From Pseudomonas paraeruginosa PA7 (lineage in GTDB: Bacteria > Pseudomonadota > Gammaproteobacteria > Pseudomonadales > Pseudomonadaceae): a stretch of 64,000 nt of DNA. The notes beneath the pieces were generated by a model. The model saw only the letters and a program-made list of their open reading frames with translations. It did no database searches and was not told the DNA's origin. Where the stretch lies: positions 5,274,001 through 5,338,000 of the forward strand of contig NC_009656.1 in assembly GCF_000017205.1 (NCBI RefSeq), written 5' to 3'. This document shows, one piece after another, positions 1 to 8,510 of this stretch. A program made the translations under genes and the position numbers. Position 1 is the stretch's first letter, and each line of letters starts with the position of its first letter.

Positions 1-318
1 GAGGGAGCGGCAGAAGGCGTCCAGCGCGCCGATCTGGTACAGCACCATGGCATGTACCTCTTCGGCGGAGCAGGCCAGCGAACGCCGGCCGAAGCCACTC
101 AGGTCGGGATAGGCCGGGTGCGCGCCGATGCTCACCCCGTGACGCACCGCCAGCGCCACCGAGCGCTGCATGGTCAGCGGGTCGCCGGCATGGAAACCGC
201 AGGCCAGGTTGGCCTGGTCAACCAGCGGCATGCTGTGGGTGTCGTCGCCCATGCGCCAGGCGCCAAAGCTTTCGCCCATGTCGCAGTTGAGCAGGATATG
301 CCGGCCACTGTCGTTCAT
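1..318 (-). CDS. pxpA: 5-oxoprolinase subunit A (LamB/YcsF family), N-terminal part, cut by window edge
   Basis: Reading the minus strand from the ATG at 316-318 gives 106 codons that run off the window. The N-terminus contains [16 protein letters not shown] and ACGFHAGDP, then [13 protein letters not shown], which are hallmark motifs of the LamB/YcsF (PxpA) family. PxpA works with PxpB and PxpC in ATP-dependent cleavage of 5-oxoproline to glutamate in the cytoplasm. An AAAGGAG Shine-Dalgarno lies about 7 bases before the ATG and fixes the start. It is divergent from lpxO. The rest of the gene and its partner subunits lie outside the window. Confidence 0.88.
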   Translation of the reverse strand, partial: MNDSGRHILLNCDMGESFGAWRMGDDTHSMPLVDQANLACGFHAGDPLTMQRSVALAVRHGVSIGAHPAYPDLSGFGRRSLACSAEEVHAMVLYQIGALDAFCRSL

Positions 319-403
319 TGCACGCTCCTTTCAGGGCCGCCAGGACCGAGAAACAGGCCCGGTGCTGGCGAATTAGCGTCAGGTAGCATACTCAGGCGCC
401 CAT

Positions 404-425
404 AAGAGGAGTAAATTCTCCTCTT
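404..425. promoter_or_regulatory. Perfect inverted repeat in the pxpA/lpxO divergent intergenic region
   Basis: AAGAGGAG and its exact complement CTCCTCTT flank a 6-base AT-rich spacer (TAAATT). The 22-bp palindrome ends 22 bases before the lpxO ATG, and no other good ribosome-binding site is visible for lpxO. It could be an operator for a dimeric regulator, or an mRNA hairpin that occludes a GAGGAG Shine-Dalgarno-like stretch. Which of these is correct cannot be told from sequence alone. Confidence 0.45.
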
Positions 426-447
426 TTGCACCGACGACCTTGCATTC

Positions 448-1347
448 ATGAAAGTTCTCATCCTGGCGGCCTATGCGCTGAGCATCCTCTATGTCCATTT
501 CCGCGGCCGGGTACGCCATAAACTGTCACGCCAGTTGAGCGACCACTCCAGCTTCCTCGCGCCGGTCAACTGCCTGATGTACCTGTTCTCCAAGGTACCG
601 AACCGGCCGTACCTGGCGCCGGAGACCTTCCCCGAACTGAAGACGCTGGTCGACAACTGGCAGACCATCCGCAGCGAAGCGCTGCACCTGCACGACGCCG
701 GCAATATCAAGCGTTCCGAGCAGTACGACGATATCGGTTTCAACTCGTTCTTCAAGAGCGGCTGGAAGCGCTTCTACCTGAAATGGTACGACGAGGCCCA
801 TCCCTCCGCCGGCGAACTCTGCCCGCAGACTACCGCCCTCCTGCGGCAGATTCCCTCGGTCAAGGCGGCGATGTTCGCCGAGCTGCCGCCCGGCTCGAAG
901 CTGGTTCGCCACCGCGATCCCTACGCCGGCTCGCTACGCTTCCACCTGGGCCTGTACACCCCCAATGACCCGGCCTGCTTCATCGAGGTGGATGGCGAGC
1001 GCTATCACTGGCGCGACGGCGAGGCGGTGGTGTTCGACGAGACCTTCATCCACTACGCGGAAAACGCCACCGGGCACAACCGCATCATCCTCTTCTGCGA
1101 CATCGAGCGGCCGCTGTCCCAGGGCTGGGCCGCTGCCTTCAACCGCTGGTTCAGCCGCAACGTGATGGCCGCCGCCGCCGCCCCGAACAACGCTGGCGAC
1201 CGGACCGGCGGGCTCAATCGGGTCTTCGACAGCCTGTACAAGATCCGCCTGCAAGGCAAACGTTTGAAGAAGCGCAACCGCACGCTCTACTACCTGCAGA
1301 AATGGGGCTTCTTTGCCCTGGTACTGGGCTTCATCCTGTGGATCTGA
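448..1347 (+). CDS. lpxO: Lipid A 2-hydroxylase LpxO (Fe2+/2-oxoglutarate dioxygenase)
   Basis: This 299-residue aspartyl/asparaginyl beta-hydroxylase-family protein is predicted to hydroxylate the 2-position of secondary acyl chains of lipid A. An N-terminal hydrophobic anchor (residues 1-15) and a C-terminal hydrophobic segment (FFALVLGFILWI) bracket a cytoplasmic catalytic domain. HRDPYAGSLRFHLGL carries the His-X-Asp iron-binding motif, and FIHYAENATGHNRIILFCD carries the distal His and the Arg that contacts 2-oxoglutarate. The length matches the family. P. aeruginosa has two LpxO enzymes, and position next to the piu genes points to the lpxO1 copy, which is an inference from gene order. 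Confidence 0.9.
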   Translation: MKVLILAAYALSILYVHFRGRVRHKLSRQLSDHSSFLAPVNCLMYLFSKVPNRPYLAPETFPELKTLVDNWQTIRSEALHLHDAGNIKRSEQYDDIGFNSFFKSGWKRFYLKWYDEAHPSAGELCPQTTALLRQIPSVKAAMFAELPPGSKLVRHRDPYAGSLRFHLGLYTPNDPACFIEVDGERYHWRDGEAVVFDETFIHYAENATGHNRIILFCDIERPLSQGWAAAFNRWFSRNVMAAAAAPNNAGDRTGGLNRVFDSLYKIRLQGKRLKKRNRTLYYLQKWGFFALVLGFILWI

Positions 1348-1364
1348 GGCCCGGCGGCGCAACG

Positions 1365-1535
1365 TCCCGATAGCCATCCAAATGGCGGATAACCGCTCTG
1401 CGGTTATTCGCCCTACGCCACGGGCGGTGCGAAGTCCCGATAGCTCCGTAGGGCGCATGACGCCTACGGCGTCATCCGCCGATGCCTCGCCGGAATGGCG
1501 GATAACCGCTCTGCGGGTATCCGCCCTACGCCACG
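1365..1535. repeat. REP-like palindromic repeat cluster
   Basis: Two direct copies (1381-1420 and 1493-1533) share GGCGGATAACCGCTCTGCGG followed by a half-palindromic TATTCGCCCTACGCCA-type arm. A third, inverted copy lies between them (about 1448-1480, GTAGGGCG...TCCGCC). Each can fold back on itself. Such clusters of repetitive extragenic palindromes are common between convergent genes in Pseudomonas, and here they fill the lpxO/piuB convergent gap. Confidence 0.75.
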
Positions 1536-1563
1536 AACAGCCCGGCAGTTCTGGCGGCAGGCA

Positions 1564-1590
1564 AAAAAAGGCTCCCTGGGGAGCCTTTTT
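1564..1590. terminator. Bidirectional rho-independent terminator between lpxO and piuB
   Basis: AAAAAAGGCTCCC / GGGAGCCTTTTT hairpin with A- and T-runs on either side, placed just after the REP cluster and 11 bases before the piuB stop. It can serve both converging genes. Confidence 0.85.
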
Positions 1591-1601
1591 CATTCATTCG
1601 T

Positions 1602-4154
1602 TCAGTACACGTCGCGCCGGTAGCGTCCTTCGTCGGCCAGGCGTTGCAAGGCCTCCTCACCGAGCACTTCGCGCAGCACCTGGTCGACGCCGCCGGCCAT
1701 GCCCTGCAGACTGCCGCAGACATACAGCGCCGCGCCCTGGTCGACCCAGCGCCGCAGTTCGTCCGCCGCTTCACGCAGGCGATCCTGGACATAGATCTTC
1801 TCCGCCTGGTCGCGGGAGAACGCCAGGTCCAGGCGCTGCAGTTCGCCGCTGGCCAGGGCCTGCTCCAGTTCGGCGCGGCAATAATAGTCATGGGCGAAAT
1901 TGCGCTCGCCGAAGAGCAACCAGTTGCGCCTGCGCCCGGCGGCGATGCTGGCGCGCAGCAGGCTGCGCAGGCCGGCGAGGCCGGTGCCGTTGCCGATCAG
2001 GACCAACGGTAGGTCGTCCTCCGGCAGGTGGAAGCCGGCGTTGCGTCGCAGGCGCAGGCTCAGCGCGGCGCCGAGCGGCAGATATTCGGTGAGCCAGCCG
2101 GAACAGATACCCAGGCTGCCGTCGGCGTGCTGCTCCTGGCGCACGATCAGTTGCAGGTCGCCGTCGCTCTGCAGCGAGGCGATCGAGTACTGCCGCACGG
2201 ACAGCGGGATCAGCGCATCCAGCAACGCCTGCGGATGCAGGCCGACCAGGTGTTCGAAGGAATCCGGCAGCAGGCGTCCGGCCAGGGCCTGCTCCAGGCA
2301 TTGCTCGACGCCTTCCAGCGACACCCGCGCCTGGCCGTCCAGGTGATGTCGCTCCAGCCATTCGCGGATACGCACGGGCGCCTGTCGCGGAACGATCTCC
2401 ACCAGGTCGCCGGCGCGCCATTCGATGGCGCTGTCGGCCGGCGCGCGCAGATCCAGCAGCCAGGTCGACTCGCCCTGGCTACCGGGATTCAGTTGCTCGC
2501 GCCGGGCCAGCGACCAGACCTCGAAGGACGGCGCCGCCCAGGCCGCCGGCGCGCCGCCGCCGGTGACTTCGGCGAGTCGCTCCTGCCACTGGCGCAGCGC
2601 CGCGGCATCGCCGTCGTCCACCTCCACGGGGGAGAACAGGCTCTGCGCACCCTGTCCCTGCAGCCAGCCCTGCATGCGCCGGGCGAAACCGCAGAACTGC
2701 TCGTACTGGCGATCGCCCAGGGCCAGCAGGGCGTAGCTCAGGCCACCGAGGCTGGCGGCCTGGCCGAGGACCTTGCGCTCGAAGCCGCGGGCGCTGTCCG
2801 GCGCCTCGCCATCACCGAAGGTGCTGACCACGAACAGCGCGTTGCGTGCCTCGGCGAGCTGGCCGACGTCCAGCCGCGCCAGTGACTCGACCCGCACCGG
2901 CAGGCCTGCGGCCTGCAACTGGCCGGCGCTCTGCCAGGCCAGCTGCTCGGCGAAACCGCTCTGGCTGGCGTAGCCGATCAGCCACGACTCGCCGCTGGCG
3001 CCGGCGCTTTCGTCCAGCCCGGCACGGCTCGCCCGCACCGCGCGCTTCTTGCGCCGACGGTCGAGATAGAGCAGCCAGCCGGTAATGAAGAACAAGGGCA
3101 TCGCCAGGCTGGCGAGCATCATCAGGATGCGCCCGGGCAGGCCGAAATAGCTGCCCACGTGCAAGGCGTAGACGCTGGCGAGCAACTGGCCGCCGAAGGA
3201 GCGCTCGCTGTAGCGCTGGTCGCTTTTCACCTGGCCACTGGCCGGATCCAGTGTCAGGGTGTTGAAGGCACGCTCGTGCGGCGCATCGGTCAGGCGGTAG
3301 AACACCGTCGCCGGCTGGCCGCCCGCCGGTGGCAGGCGCAGGTTGTAGGCCTGCAGGCGATCGCCGCCGGCCTGGCGGATGCTGTTCCACACCGCGGCGT
3401 AGTCGACCACCAGCGGCGCTGCCTCGGCCGGTCGCTCGCCGCGCCCGCCGGGCTTGCCACGCTGCGCCTGTTGCCCGGCCGGTGCGTCGTCGAGCAGCTT
3501 GAACAGGCCGTTGCGGTACCACTCGTAGGACCAGTACAGGCCGGTCAACGCCGCCAGCAGGTACAGCGCCAGGCACCAGGTGCCGGCCACGGCGTGCAGG
3601 TCCCAGTTGAAGCTGCGGCCCTTGCGCGACCAATCGAGGGTCAGCCAGGCGCGCCAGTCCAGGGCCTTGCGCGGCCAGCGCAGGTAGAGGCCGGACAGGC
3701 AGAAGAAAATCAGGATCAGGGTGCAGGCGGCGGTGACCTGCTTGCCGTACTCGCCCATGGCGAGGAAACGGTGCAGTTGCATCATCAGGTTGAAGAAACC
3801 CTCGCCCTTCGGTTCGCCGACGAAGGCGCCGGTATAGGGATCGACCCAGCGCGATTCGCCGCGGCGCTTCCCCGGCGGCGGGGTGTAGAAGATCCGCCCG
3901 GCCTTGTCGCTGTCCATCTCGACCCAGACGAAGGCCACCTTCCGGCCCGGCTCGGCGCTCTCGATGCGATGCACCAGTTCGTCCAGCGGCAGCACGCCCC
4001 CGGGGCGCTTCTGCACCACCAGTACGTCGGGGTTGAGGACGCGCATCAGTTCGTCCTGGAACGACAGCGTCGCCCCGGTGACGCCCATCAGCGCCAGCAC
4101 CAGGCCGGCGCTGATGCCGAAGAACCAATGCAACTGGAACCAGACTTTCTTCAC
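1602..4154 (-). CDS. piuB: PepSY-flavodoxin-NADPH reductase fusion (PiuB), iron-regulated oxidoreductase
   Basis: This 850-residue inner-membrane fusion has an N-terminal PepSY-associated region with four or five membrane segments (residues about 8-30, 140-165, 190-215, 340-370). A flavodoxin domain follows (WLIGYASQSGFAEQLAW, about 395-540), then a sulfite-reductase-like FAD/NADPH domain (RQYSIAS, GNGTGLAGLRSLL, LYVCGSLQGMAGGV). It is predicted to move electrons from NADPH across the membrane, most likely to reduce ferric siderophores. The GTG start at 4152-4154 has GGTGAT upstream. It follows piuA on the same strand, but a terminator and its own Fur-like site lie between, so it is probably transcribed separately. 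Confidence 0.87.
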   Translation of the reverse strand: MKKVWFQLHWFFGISAGLVLALMGVTGATLSFQDELMRVLNPDVLVVQKRPGGVLPLDELVHRIESAEPGRKVAFVWVEMDSDKAGRIFYTPPPGKRRGESRWVDPYTGAFVGEPKGEGFFNLMMQLHRFLAMGEYGKQVTAACTLILIFFCLSGLYLRWPRKALDWRAWLTLDWSRKGRSFNWDLHAVAGTWCLALYLLAALTGLYWSYEWYRNGLFKLLDDAPAGQQAQRGKPGGRGERPAEAAPLVVDYAAVWNSIRQAGGDRLQAYNLRLPPAGGQPATVFYRLTDAPHERAFNTLTLDPASGQVKSDQRYSERSFGGQLLASVYALHVGSYFGLPGRILMMLASLAMPLFFITGWLLYLDRRRKKRAVRASRAGLDESAGASGESWLIGYASQSGFAEQLAWQSAGQLQAAGLPVRVESLARLDVGQLAEARNALFVVSTFGDGEAPDSARGFERKVLGQAASLGGLSYALLALGDRQYEQFCGFARRMQGWLQGQGAQSLFSPVEVDDGDAAALRQWQERLAEVTGGGAPAAWAAPSFEVWSLARREQLNPGSQGESTWLLDLRAPADSAIEWRAGDLVEIVPRQAPVRIREWLERHHLDGQARVSLEGVEQCLEQALAGRLLPDSFEHLVGLHPQALLDALIPLSVRQYSIASLQSDGDLQLIVRQEQHADGSLGICSGWLTEYLPLGAALSLRLRRNAGFHLPEDDLPLVLIGNGTGLAGLRSLLRASIAAGRRRNWLLFGERNFAHDYYCRAELEQALASGELQRLDLAFSRDQAEKIYVQDRLREAADELRRWVDQGAALYVCGSLQGMAGGVDQVLREVLGEEALQRLADEGRYRRDVY

Positions 4155-4246
4155 AGGATCACCTTCACGGGCCGCCAGGCGGCAACAACGGAACAGGGCC
4201 AGGTGCTTCGCACTGGCTGGACGATACGGAAATCGCAGGCAGCCAA

Positions 4247-4271
4247 TTCTATTTGATAATCAGTTGCGATA
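4247..4271 (-). promoter_or_regulatory. Fur-box-like site upstream of piuB
   Basis: The segment TTTGATAATCAGTTGCGATA resembles the GATAATGATAATCATTATC Fur consensus and lies about 95 bases before the piuB GTG, downstream of the piuA terminator. An independent iron-repressed promoter for piuB is inferred. Confidence 0.5.
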
Positions 4272-4321
4272 AAGCCGAATTAACGTTCTTTACGCTCTAT
4301 TTACCCGCCCCGGATGCGGAA

Positions 4322-4353
4322 AAGCCCCGCCCCGGGAAGGGGTGGGGCTTTCG
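4322..4353 (-). terminator. Terminator of piuA
   Basis: AAAGCCCC...GGGGCTTT hairpin with a GC-rich inner stem, about 20 bases beyond the piuA stop on the minus strand. It separates piuA from piuB. Confidence 0.8.
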
Positions 4354-4372
4354 CGGAAAGCGCAAGCGGCTG

Positions 4373-6673
4373 TCAGAAGTGGAAGTTGGTGGAGAACAAC
4401 ACCGTCCTTCCGGCAGCCTGGGACGCATAGTGCGCCGCGTAGGCCTTGTCGAAATACTTCTTGTCGAACACGTTCTGCACATTGACCTGGAAATCGACGT
4501 TCTTGCTCAGCTTGTAGCTGGCCATCGCATCGTAGCGCCAGTAATCGGGGACATAGACGGTATTGCCGACATCGCCATAGACCTTGTCGACATAGAAGGC
4601 GCCGCCCCCGATGGTTGCTTTCGGGAAGAGGTCGTAAGTGGTCCACAGACTGAAGCTGTTCTTCGGCGTGTTCGGCATCTCATTGCCATTGCTGGAAACT
4701 GCCGATGCGTTGACGTTGCCGTTGCGCCCGGCCTTGCCGGCATCAACCAGCTCGCTGTCGAGGTAGCTGTAGCCTGCGAACACCTTCCACTTCTCGGTCA
4801 GTTTGCCGCTGGCGCTCAGCTCCACGCCATCGACGCGGGATTGTCCGGCATTGTCGTAGGTCTGGTTGGCCACCAGGATACGGGTGTTGTCCTTGTCCGT
4901 GCGGAAAATCGCCGCACTCAACTCCAGCCGCTCGTTGAAGAAGGCCCACTTGGTACCAAGCTCGTAGTTGGTGGTTTCTTCCGGCTCGAGATTATTGCTG
5001 ATGGCGAACCCGTCGACGGCATTCGAGGTGTCGCCATTGTCGAGCATGCTCCCCGGCGGGGTCGCCGAGGTGGCGTAGGACGCATAGATGCTGCCGTTCG
5101 GTGCAGGCTTCCACACCAGGCCTGCCTGCCAGTTCCAGAAGCTCGACTTGTCGCTGAGCTTGGTAGTGGGGCTGACACCATGGTTCTTCGCCGTGGTTTC
5201 GAAACTGTCGAAGCGGGCACCGATATTGACCTGCCATTGCTCGTTCAGGTCGATGGTATCGAACGCATATATGGCCTTGGTGGTGCCGACCGTATTCAGC
5301 GGCGCATATTTCCGAGTGATGCTGCCATTCCACGGATCATGCGGATTGGGGTTTTCCAGGCTGGTGCAGTTATAGCCACTGGGAGCCCCGATCAGCGATG
5401 GATTGCACTTGTTGTTGCCCAGACCGGTATTGGTATCGACGGTATAGCCATCGCGCTTGCTGTCTTCGCGGCTGAACTCGAGGCCGGTGCTGAAGCTGTT
5501 CTTGAAGCCACCCAGGTAGAACTCTCCGAACAGGTCCGTCTGGTTGACTGCCGTGGTGGTGGTGCTCACGCGGTTGTTCTGCCGGCGCCAGACCGTGCCA
5601 TTGTTGATGTTGCCCTGGCTGTCGTCCGGCTGCGTCCACAGATAGTCCTGATGGCTGTTGCCGTAACGCGAGGTGTTGCGAATGGTGAGACTGTCGGTCA
5701 GGTCATGCTCGATGGTGACGGTACTGGTATCGATCCGGCTCTTCTGGAAATCGCGCCCCGTCAATCCATAGAAATTGCCTCGATCGACATTCACCGGCTT
5801 ATCTGGATTGTGCTTGCTGCGGTTGCCGCTCTTGGCGTATGGAATCCCCGAGTCGGGCGTATCGTCACTTTCCAGGTGATAGTGGCTGACGGTAACTCGC
5901 GTCGGCGAACCGAGGCCGAAGGTAAGCGATGGCGCTACGCCCCAGCGGCTGACGTCCACTTCGTCGCGGCCGGCGACATTGGCGTCGTGCTTGAGAAGAT
6001 TCAGGCGAAATGCCGCATTGCCATCGAGGAACTCCTGATTGAGATCCAGGGTATAGCGGCGGGTCTGGTCGGAACCATAGGTGAAGCCACCATCGATGAA
6101 GTTCCCCGCCTTGGCCTGCTTGCTCACGAGATTGAGGCTGCCGCCGGCCGAGCCACGCCCGCCGAACGCCGAGTTGGGCCCCTTGCTGACCTCGATCTGC
6201 TCGAGGTTGAAGATCTCGCGCGTCTGCGCGCCGGTGTCGCGTACACCATCGACATAGGTGTCGCTCTGCGCATCGAATCCGCGGATGAACGGTCGGTCAC
6301 CGGTGGGGTTACCGCCTTCGCCCGCGCCAAAGGTAATGCCCGGAACGGTACGCAACGCGTCCTGGAGGGAAACAGCGGCGGTATCCTTGATCACCTGCTT
6401 GGGCACCACGGTGACAGAACGTGGCGTATCCAGCAGCGGCGCGGTGTACTTTTTCGACGCGGAGCGATCGACGTTGTAGGTGGTTTCGTCCTGCTGCTCA
6501 CCGACGATGGTGGCCGCGTCCAGCGACAGAACGCCGTCCTTGTCGGTCTTTTTCTGCCCGGCCTGTTCGGCATGGGCCGCCTGCGGCGTGGCGATGGCAG
6601 TGATGGCGACACCGATGGCCGAAGCCAGCAGGCGCTGCGACGAAACGGCGATATCCGTGGACTGACGCGACAT
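4373..6673 (-). CDS. piuA: TonB-dependent siderophore receptor, PiuA/PiuD type
   Basis: The 766-residue outer-membrane receptor starts with a signal peptide ending near AAHAEQ. The plug domain carries DTPRSVTVVPKQVIKDT, PFIRGFDAQSDTYVDGVRD and the IEVSKGPNSAFGGRGSAGG stretch, followed by a 22-strand barrel ending in the aromatic FSTNFHF. PiuA-type receptors import catechol siderophores and are entry routes for siderophore-conjugated beta-lactams. The first 80 or so residues look like the common piuA gene, while the remainder seems to differ from the PAO1 form as I recall it. The allele may therefore be the piuD variant known from some strains, which is an inference from memory. Function is clear, allele name less so. 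Confidence 0.85.
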   Translation of the reverse strand: MSRQSTDIAVSSQRLLASAIGVAITAIATPQAAHAEQAGQKKTDKDGVLSLDAATIVGEQQDETTYNVDRSASKKYTAPLLDTPRSVTVVPKQVIKDTAAVSLQDALRTVPGITFGAGEGGNPTGDRPFIRGFDAQSDTYVDGVRDTGAQTREIFNLEQIEVSKGPNSAFGGRGSAGGSLNLVSKQAKAGNFIDGGFTYGSDQTRRYTLDLNQEFLDGNAAFRLNLLKHDANVAGRDEVDVSRWGVAPSLTFGLGSPTRVTVSHYHLESDDTPDSGIPYAKSGNRSKHNPDKPVNVDRGNFYGLTGRDFQKSRIDTSTVTIEHDLTDSLTIRNTSRYGNSHQDYLWTQPDDSQGNINNGTVWRRQNNRVSTTTTAVNQTDLFGEFYLGGFKNSFSTGLEFSREDSKRDGYTVDTNTGLGNNKCNPSLIGAPSGYNCTSLENPNPHDPWNGSITRKYAPLNTVGTTKAIYAFDTIDLNEQWQVNIGARFDSFETTAKNHGVSPTTKLSDKSSFWNWQAGLVWKPAPNGSIYASYATSATPPGSMLDNGDTSNAVDGFAISNNLEPEETTNYELGTKWAFFNERLELSAAIFRTDKDNTRILVANQTYDNAGQSRVDGVELSASGKLTEKWKVFAGYSYLDSELVDAGKAGRNGNVNASAVSSNGNEMPNTPKNSFSLWTTYDLFPKATIGGGAFYVDKVYGDVGNTVYVPDYWRYDAMASYKLSKNVDFQVNVQNVFDKKYFDKAYAAHYASQAAGRTVLFSTNFHF

Positions 6674-6724
6674 TCGAAACCCCTCCCCGGGAGCTGTGAA
6701 GGTCGCGAAATCTATTGCAGATCA

Positions 6725-6744
6725 GAATTGTTATCAATTATTAC
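6725..6744 (-). promoter_or_regulatory. Fur-box-like site upstream of piuA
   Basis: GAATTGTTATCAATTATTAC on the plus strand contains TTGATAACAATT when read on the minus strand, close to the ATGATAATCATT core of Fur boxes. It is 52-71 bases before the piuA ATG, in the AT-rich divergent piuA/piuC region. Confidence 0.6.
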
Positions 6745-6842
6745 AGATTCGCATCCGACAGGAATTTACATTTTTTACACTTTTCTCATTACATTTTTCT
6801 GCGCTTCGCTCGTCTATACCGGGATGGCGGTTTTACAGCACC

Positions 6843-6871
6843 AATGCAAATCAATATCATTGGCAATCATT
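6843..6871 (+). promoter_or_regulatory. Fur-box-like site upstream of piuC
   Basis: CAAATCAATATCATTGGCAA followed by TCATT reads on the other strand as AATGATTGCCAATGATATTG, a typical Pseudomonas Fur-site pattern with three NAT(A/T)AT-like hexamers. It lies 21-49 bases before the piuC start and probably overlaps its promoter. Confidence 0.6.
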
Positions 6872-6891
6872 TCGCCTCCATGGACAGCGCC

Positions 6892-7572
6892 ATGCTGCTG
6901 CACATCCCCGCCCTCTTCACCGCCGATGAAGTCTCCCGGATCCGCGCCGCCCTGGAACAGGCGGAGTGGGCCGACGGCAAGGCGACCGCCGGCTACCAGT
7001 CGGCCAAGGCCAAGCACAACCTGCAGTTGCCGCAGGACCACCCGCTGGCGCGGGAAATCGGCGAGGCCATGCTGCAGCGACTGTGGAACCACCCGCTGTT
7101 CATGTCCGCCGCGCTGCCGTTGAAGGTCTTCCCGCCGCTGTTCAACTGCTATACCGGCGGCGGCTCGTTCGACTTCCATATCGACAACGCCGTGCGCGAC
7201 ATCCAGGGCGGTCGCGAACGGGTCCGCACCGACCTGTCCTCGACGCTGTTCTTCAGCGACCCGCAGGACTACGACGGCGGCGAACTGGTGATCCAGGACA
7301 CCTACGGCCTGCACCAGGTGAAGCTGCCCGCCGGCGACCTGGTGCTCTACCCCGGCACCAGCCTGCACAAGGTCAACCCGGTCACCCGTGGCGCGCGCTA
7401 CGCCTCGTTCTTCTGGACCCAGAGCCTGGTCCGCGAGGACAGCCAGCGTACCCTGCTGTTCGAGATGGACCAGTCGATCCAGCAACTGACCCGCGACGTA
7501 CCCGAGCATCCCTCGCTGATCCGCCTCACCGGCACCTACCACAACCTCCTGCGGCGCTGGTCGGAACTCTGA
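6892..7572 (+). CDS. piuC: Fe2+-dependent dioxygenase PiuC (PKHD-type hydroxylase, YbiX family)
   Basis: The 226-residue protein has the size of this family when started at the ATG at 6892 ([14 protein letters not shown]). An upstream in-frame ATG at 6880 and the longer open frame were rejected because homology begins at MLLHIP. The 2-oxoglutarate/iron site is visible: FHIDNAVRD supplies the HxD pair, [13 protein letters not shown] supplies the distal His, and [12 protein letters not shown] supplies the Arg. Genes of this family sit beside TonB-dependent siderophore receptors, as here with piuA in the opposite direction, and are thought to process incoming siderophores. The next gene starts 2 bases after the stop, so the two form an operon. 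Confidence 0.9.
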   Translation: MLLHIPALFTADEVSRIRAALEQAEWADGKATAGYQSAKAKHNLQLPQDHPLAREIGEAMLQRLWNHPLFMSAALPLKVFPPLFNCYTGGGSFDFHIDNAVRDIQGGRERVRTDLSSTLFFSDPQDYDGGELVIQDTYGLHQVKLPAGDLVLYPGTSLHKVNPVTRGARYASFFWTQSLVREDSQRTLLFEMDQSIQQLTRDVPEHPSLIRLTGTYHNLLRRWSEL

Positions 7573-7574
7573 GC

Positions 7575-8390
7575 ATGCGCCACCTGCTGCATCGACATGA
7601 GGCGCTGGACGCCGAAGGCTTCGCCGCGCAACTGGCCGGCAGCCCGCGAGAGGCCGCCCAGGCCATCCTCGGCGCGGCGCGCGAAGGCCTGCCGGAAGCC
7701 CAGGCGCTGCTCGGGCAGATCCTCCTCGATGGCCAGGGCATCGAACGCGATGCGGCGCTGGCGCGGACCTGGTTCGGCATCGCCGCCGAGGGTGGCCACG
7801 CGATGGCGCGCAACATGCTCGCTCGCTGCCTGGAGCACGGCTGGGGCGGCGCGGCGGATCTCGCGGCGGCGGCGCGACACTACCGGATCGCCGCCGGGCA
7901 AGGCCTCGACTGGGCCCGCTACAACCTGGCCAACCTCTACGCCACCGGCCGTGGCGTGGAACAGGACCAGGCGTGCGCCTATGCGCTGTACCGGCAGGCC
8001 GCCGAGCAGGGACACGCGAAGTCGATGAACCTGGTCGGCCGCTATCACGAAGAAGGCCTGGTGGTCGCCCGCGACCAGGCACAGGCGGCACACTGGTACC
8101 GGCGCTCCGCCGAGGGCGGCGACTTCCGCGGCCAGTTCAGCCACGCCGCGATGCTGGCCGCCAACGGCCGCCATGCCGAGGCCGAGACCTGGCTACGGCG
8201 CGCCCTGGAGGGCGGCAACCTGAACTTCCTGCGCAGCGCTCGCCACAGCCTGGAGCAATCGTCCCATCCCGCGTTCCGCGGCCTGGCGCTGGCCTATTGC
8301 CGACGCGCGGCGGAACTGGGCGACGCCAGCGACAGGGAGGCCCTGGAGCGCGCCATCGGGCATGCCGAGACAGCGCCGCTACCGGCCTGA
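7575..8390 (+). CDS. Sel1-repeat (SLR) protein
   Basis: The 271-residue protein is built from tandem Sel1-like alpha-helical repeats: AQALLGQILLDGQGI...ALARTWFGIAAEGGH, ARYNLANLYATGRGVEQDQACAYALYRQAAEQGH, SMNLVGRYHEEGLVVARDQAQAAHWYRRSAEGGD. No signal peptide is seen, so it is probably cytoplasmic. SLR proteins act as protein-interaction scaffolds and the partner is unknown. It begins 2 bases after piuC and is likely co-transcribed and therefore iron-responsive, which is an inference. Confidence 0.85.
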   Translation: MRHLLHRHEALDAEGFAAQLAGSPREAAQAILGAAREGLPEAQALLGQILLDGQGIERDAALARTWFGIAAEGGHAMARNMLARCLEHGWGGAADLAAAARHYRIAAGQGLDWARYNLANLYATGRGVEQDQACAYALYRQAAEQGHAKSMNLVGRYHEEGLVVARDQAQAAHWYRRSAEGGDFRGQFSHAAMLAANGRHAEAETWLRRALEGGNLNFLRSARHSLEQSSHPAFRGLALAYCRRAAELGDASDREALERAIGHAETAPLPA

Positions 8391-8510
8391 CGACCAGCCG
8401 ACAACCCTTTGTTCACGCTGGCATAACACTTTTTTGACAAGCCCTTGCCTACCCTCGCCTCCTCATCGAGGCGCACCCGACCACGCCTCCGCTCACTGAA
8501 CGAGGCTATC

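Noticed and set aside
1365-1535. A transposon remnant after lpxO
   Set aside because: The repeats are short palindromes without any transposase or target duplication, and fit REP elements.
4253-7123. 956-residue open frame opposite piuA
   Set aside because: It lies antisense to a clear TonB receptor and arises from GC-rich codon structure; its product has no recognisable domain.
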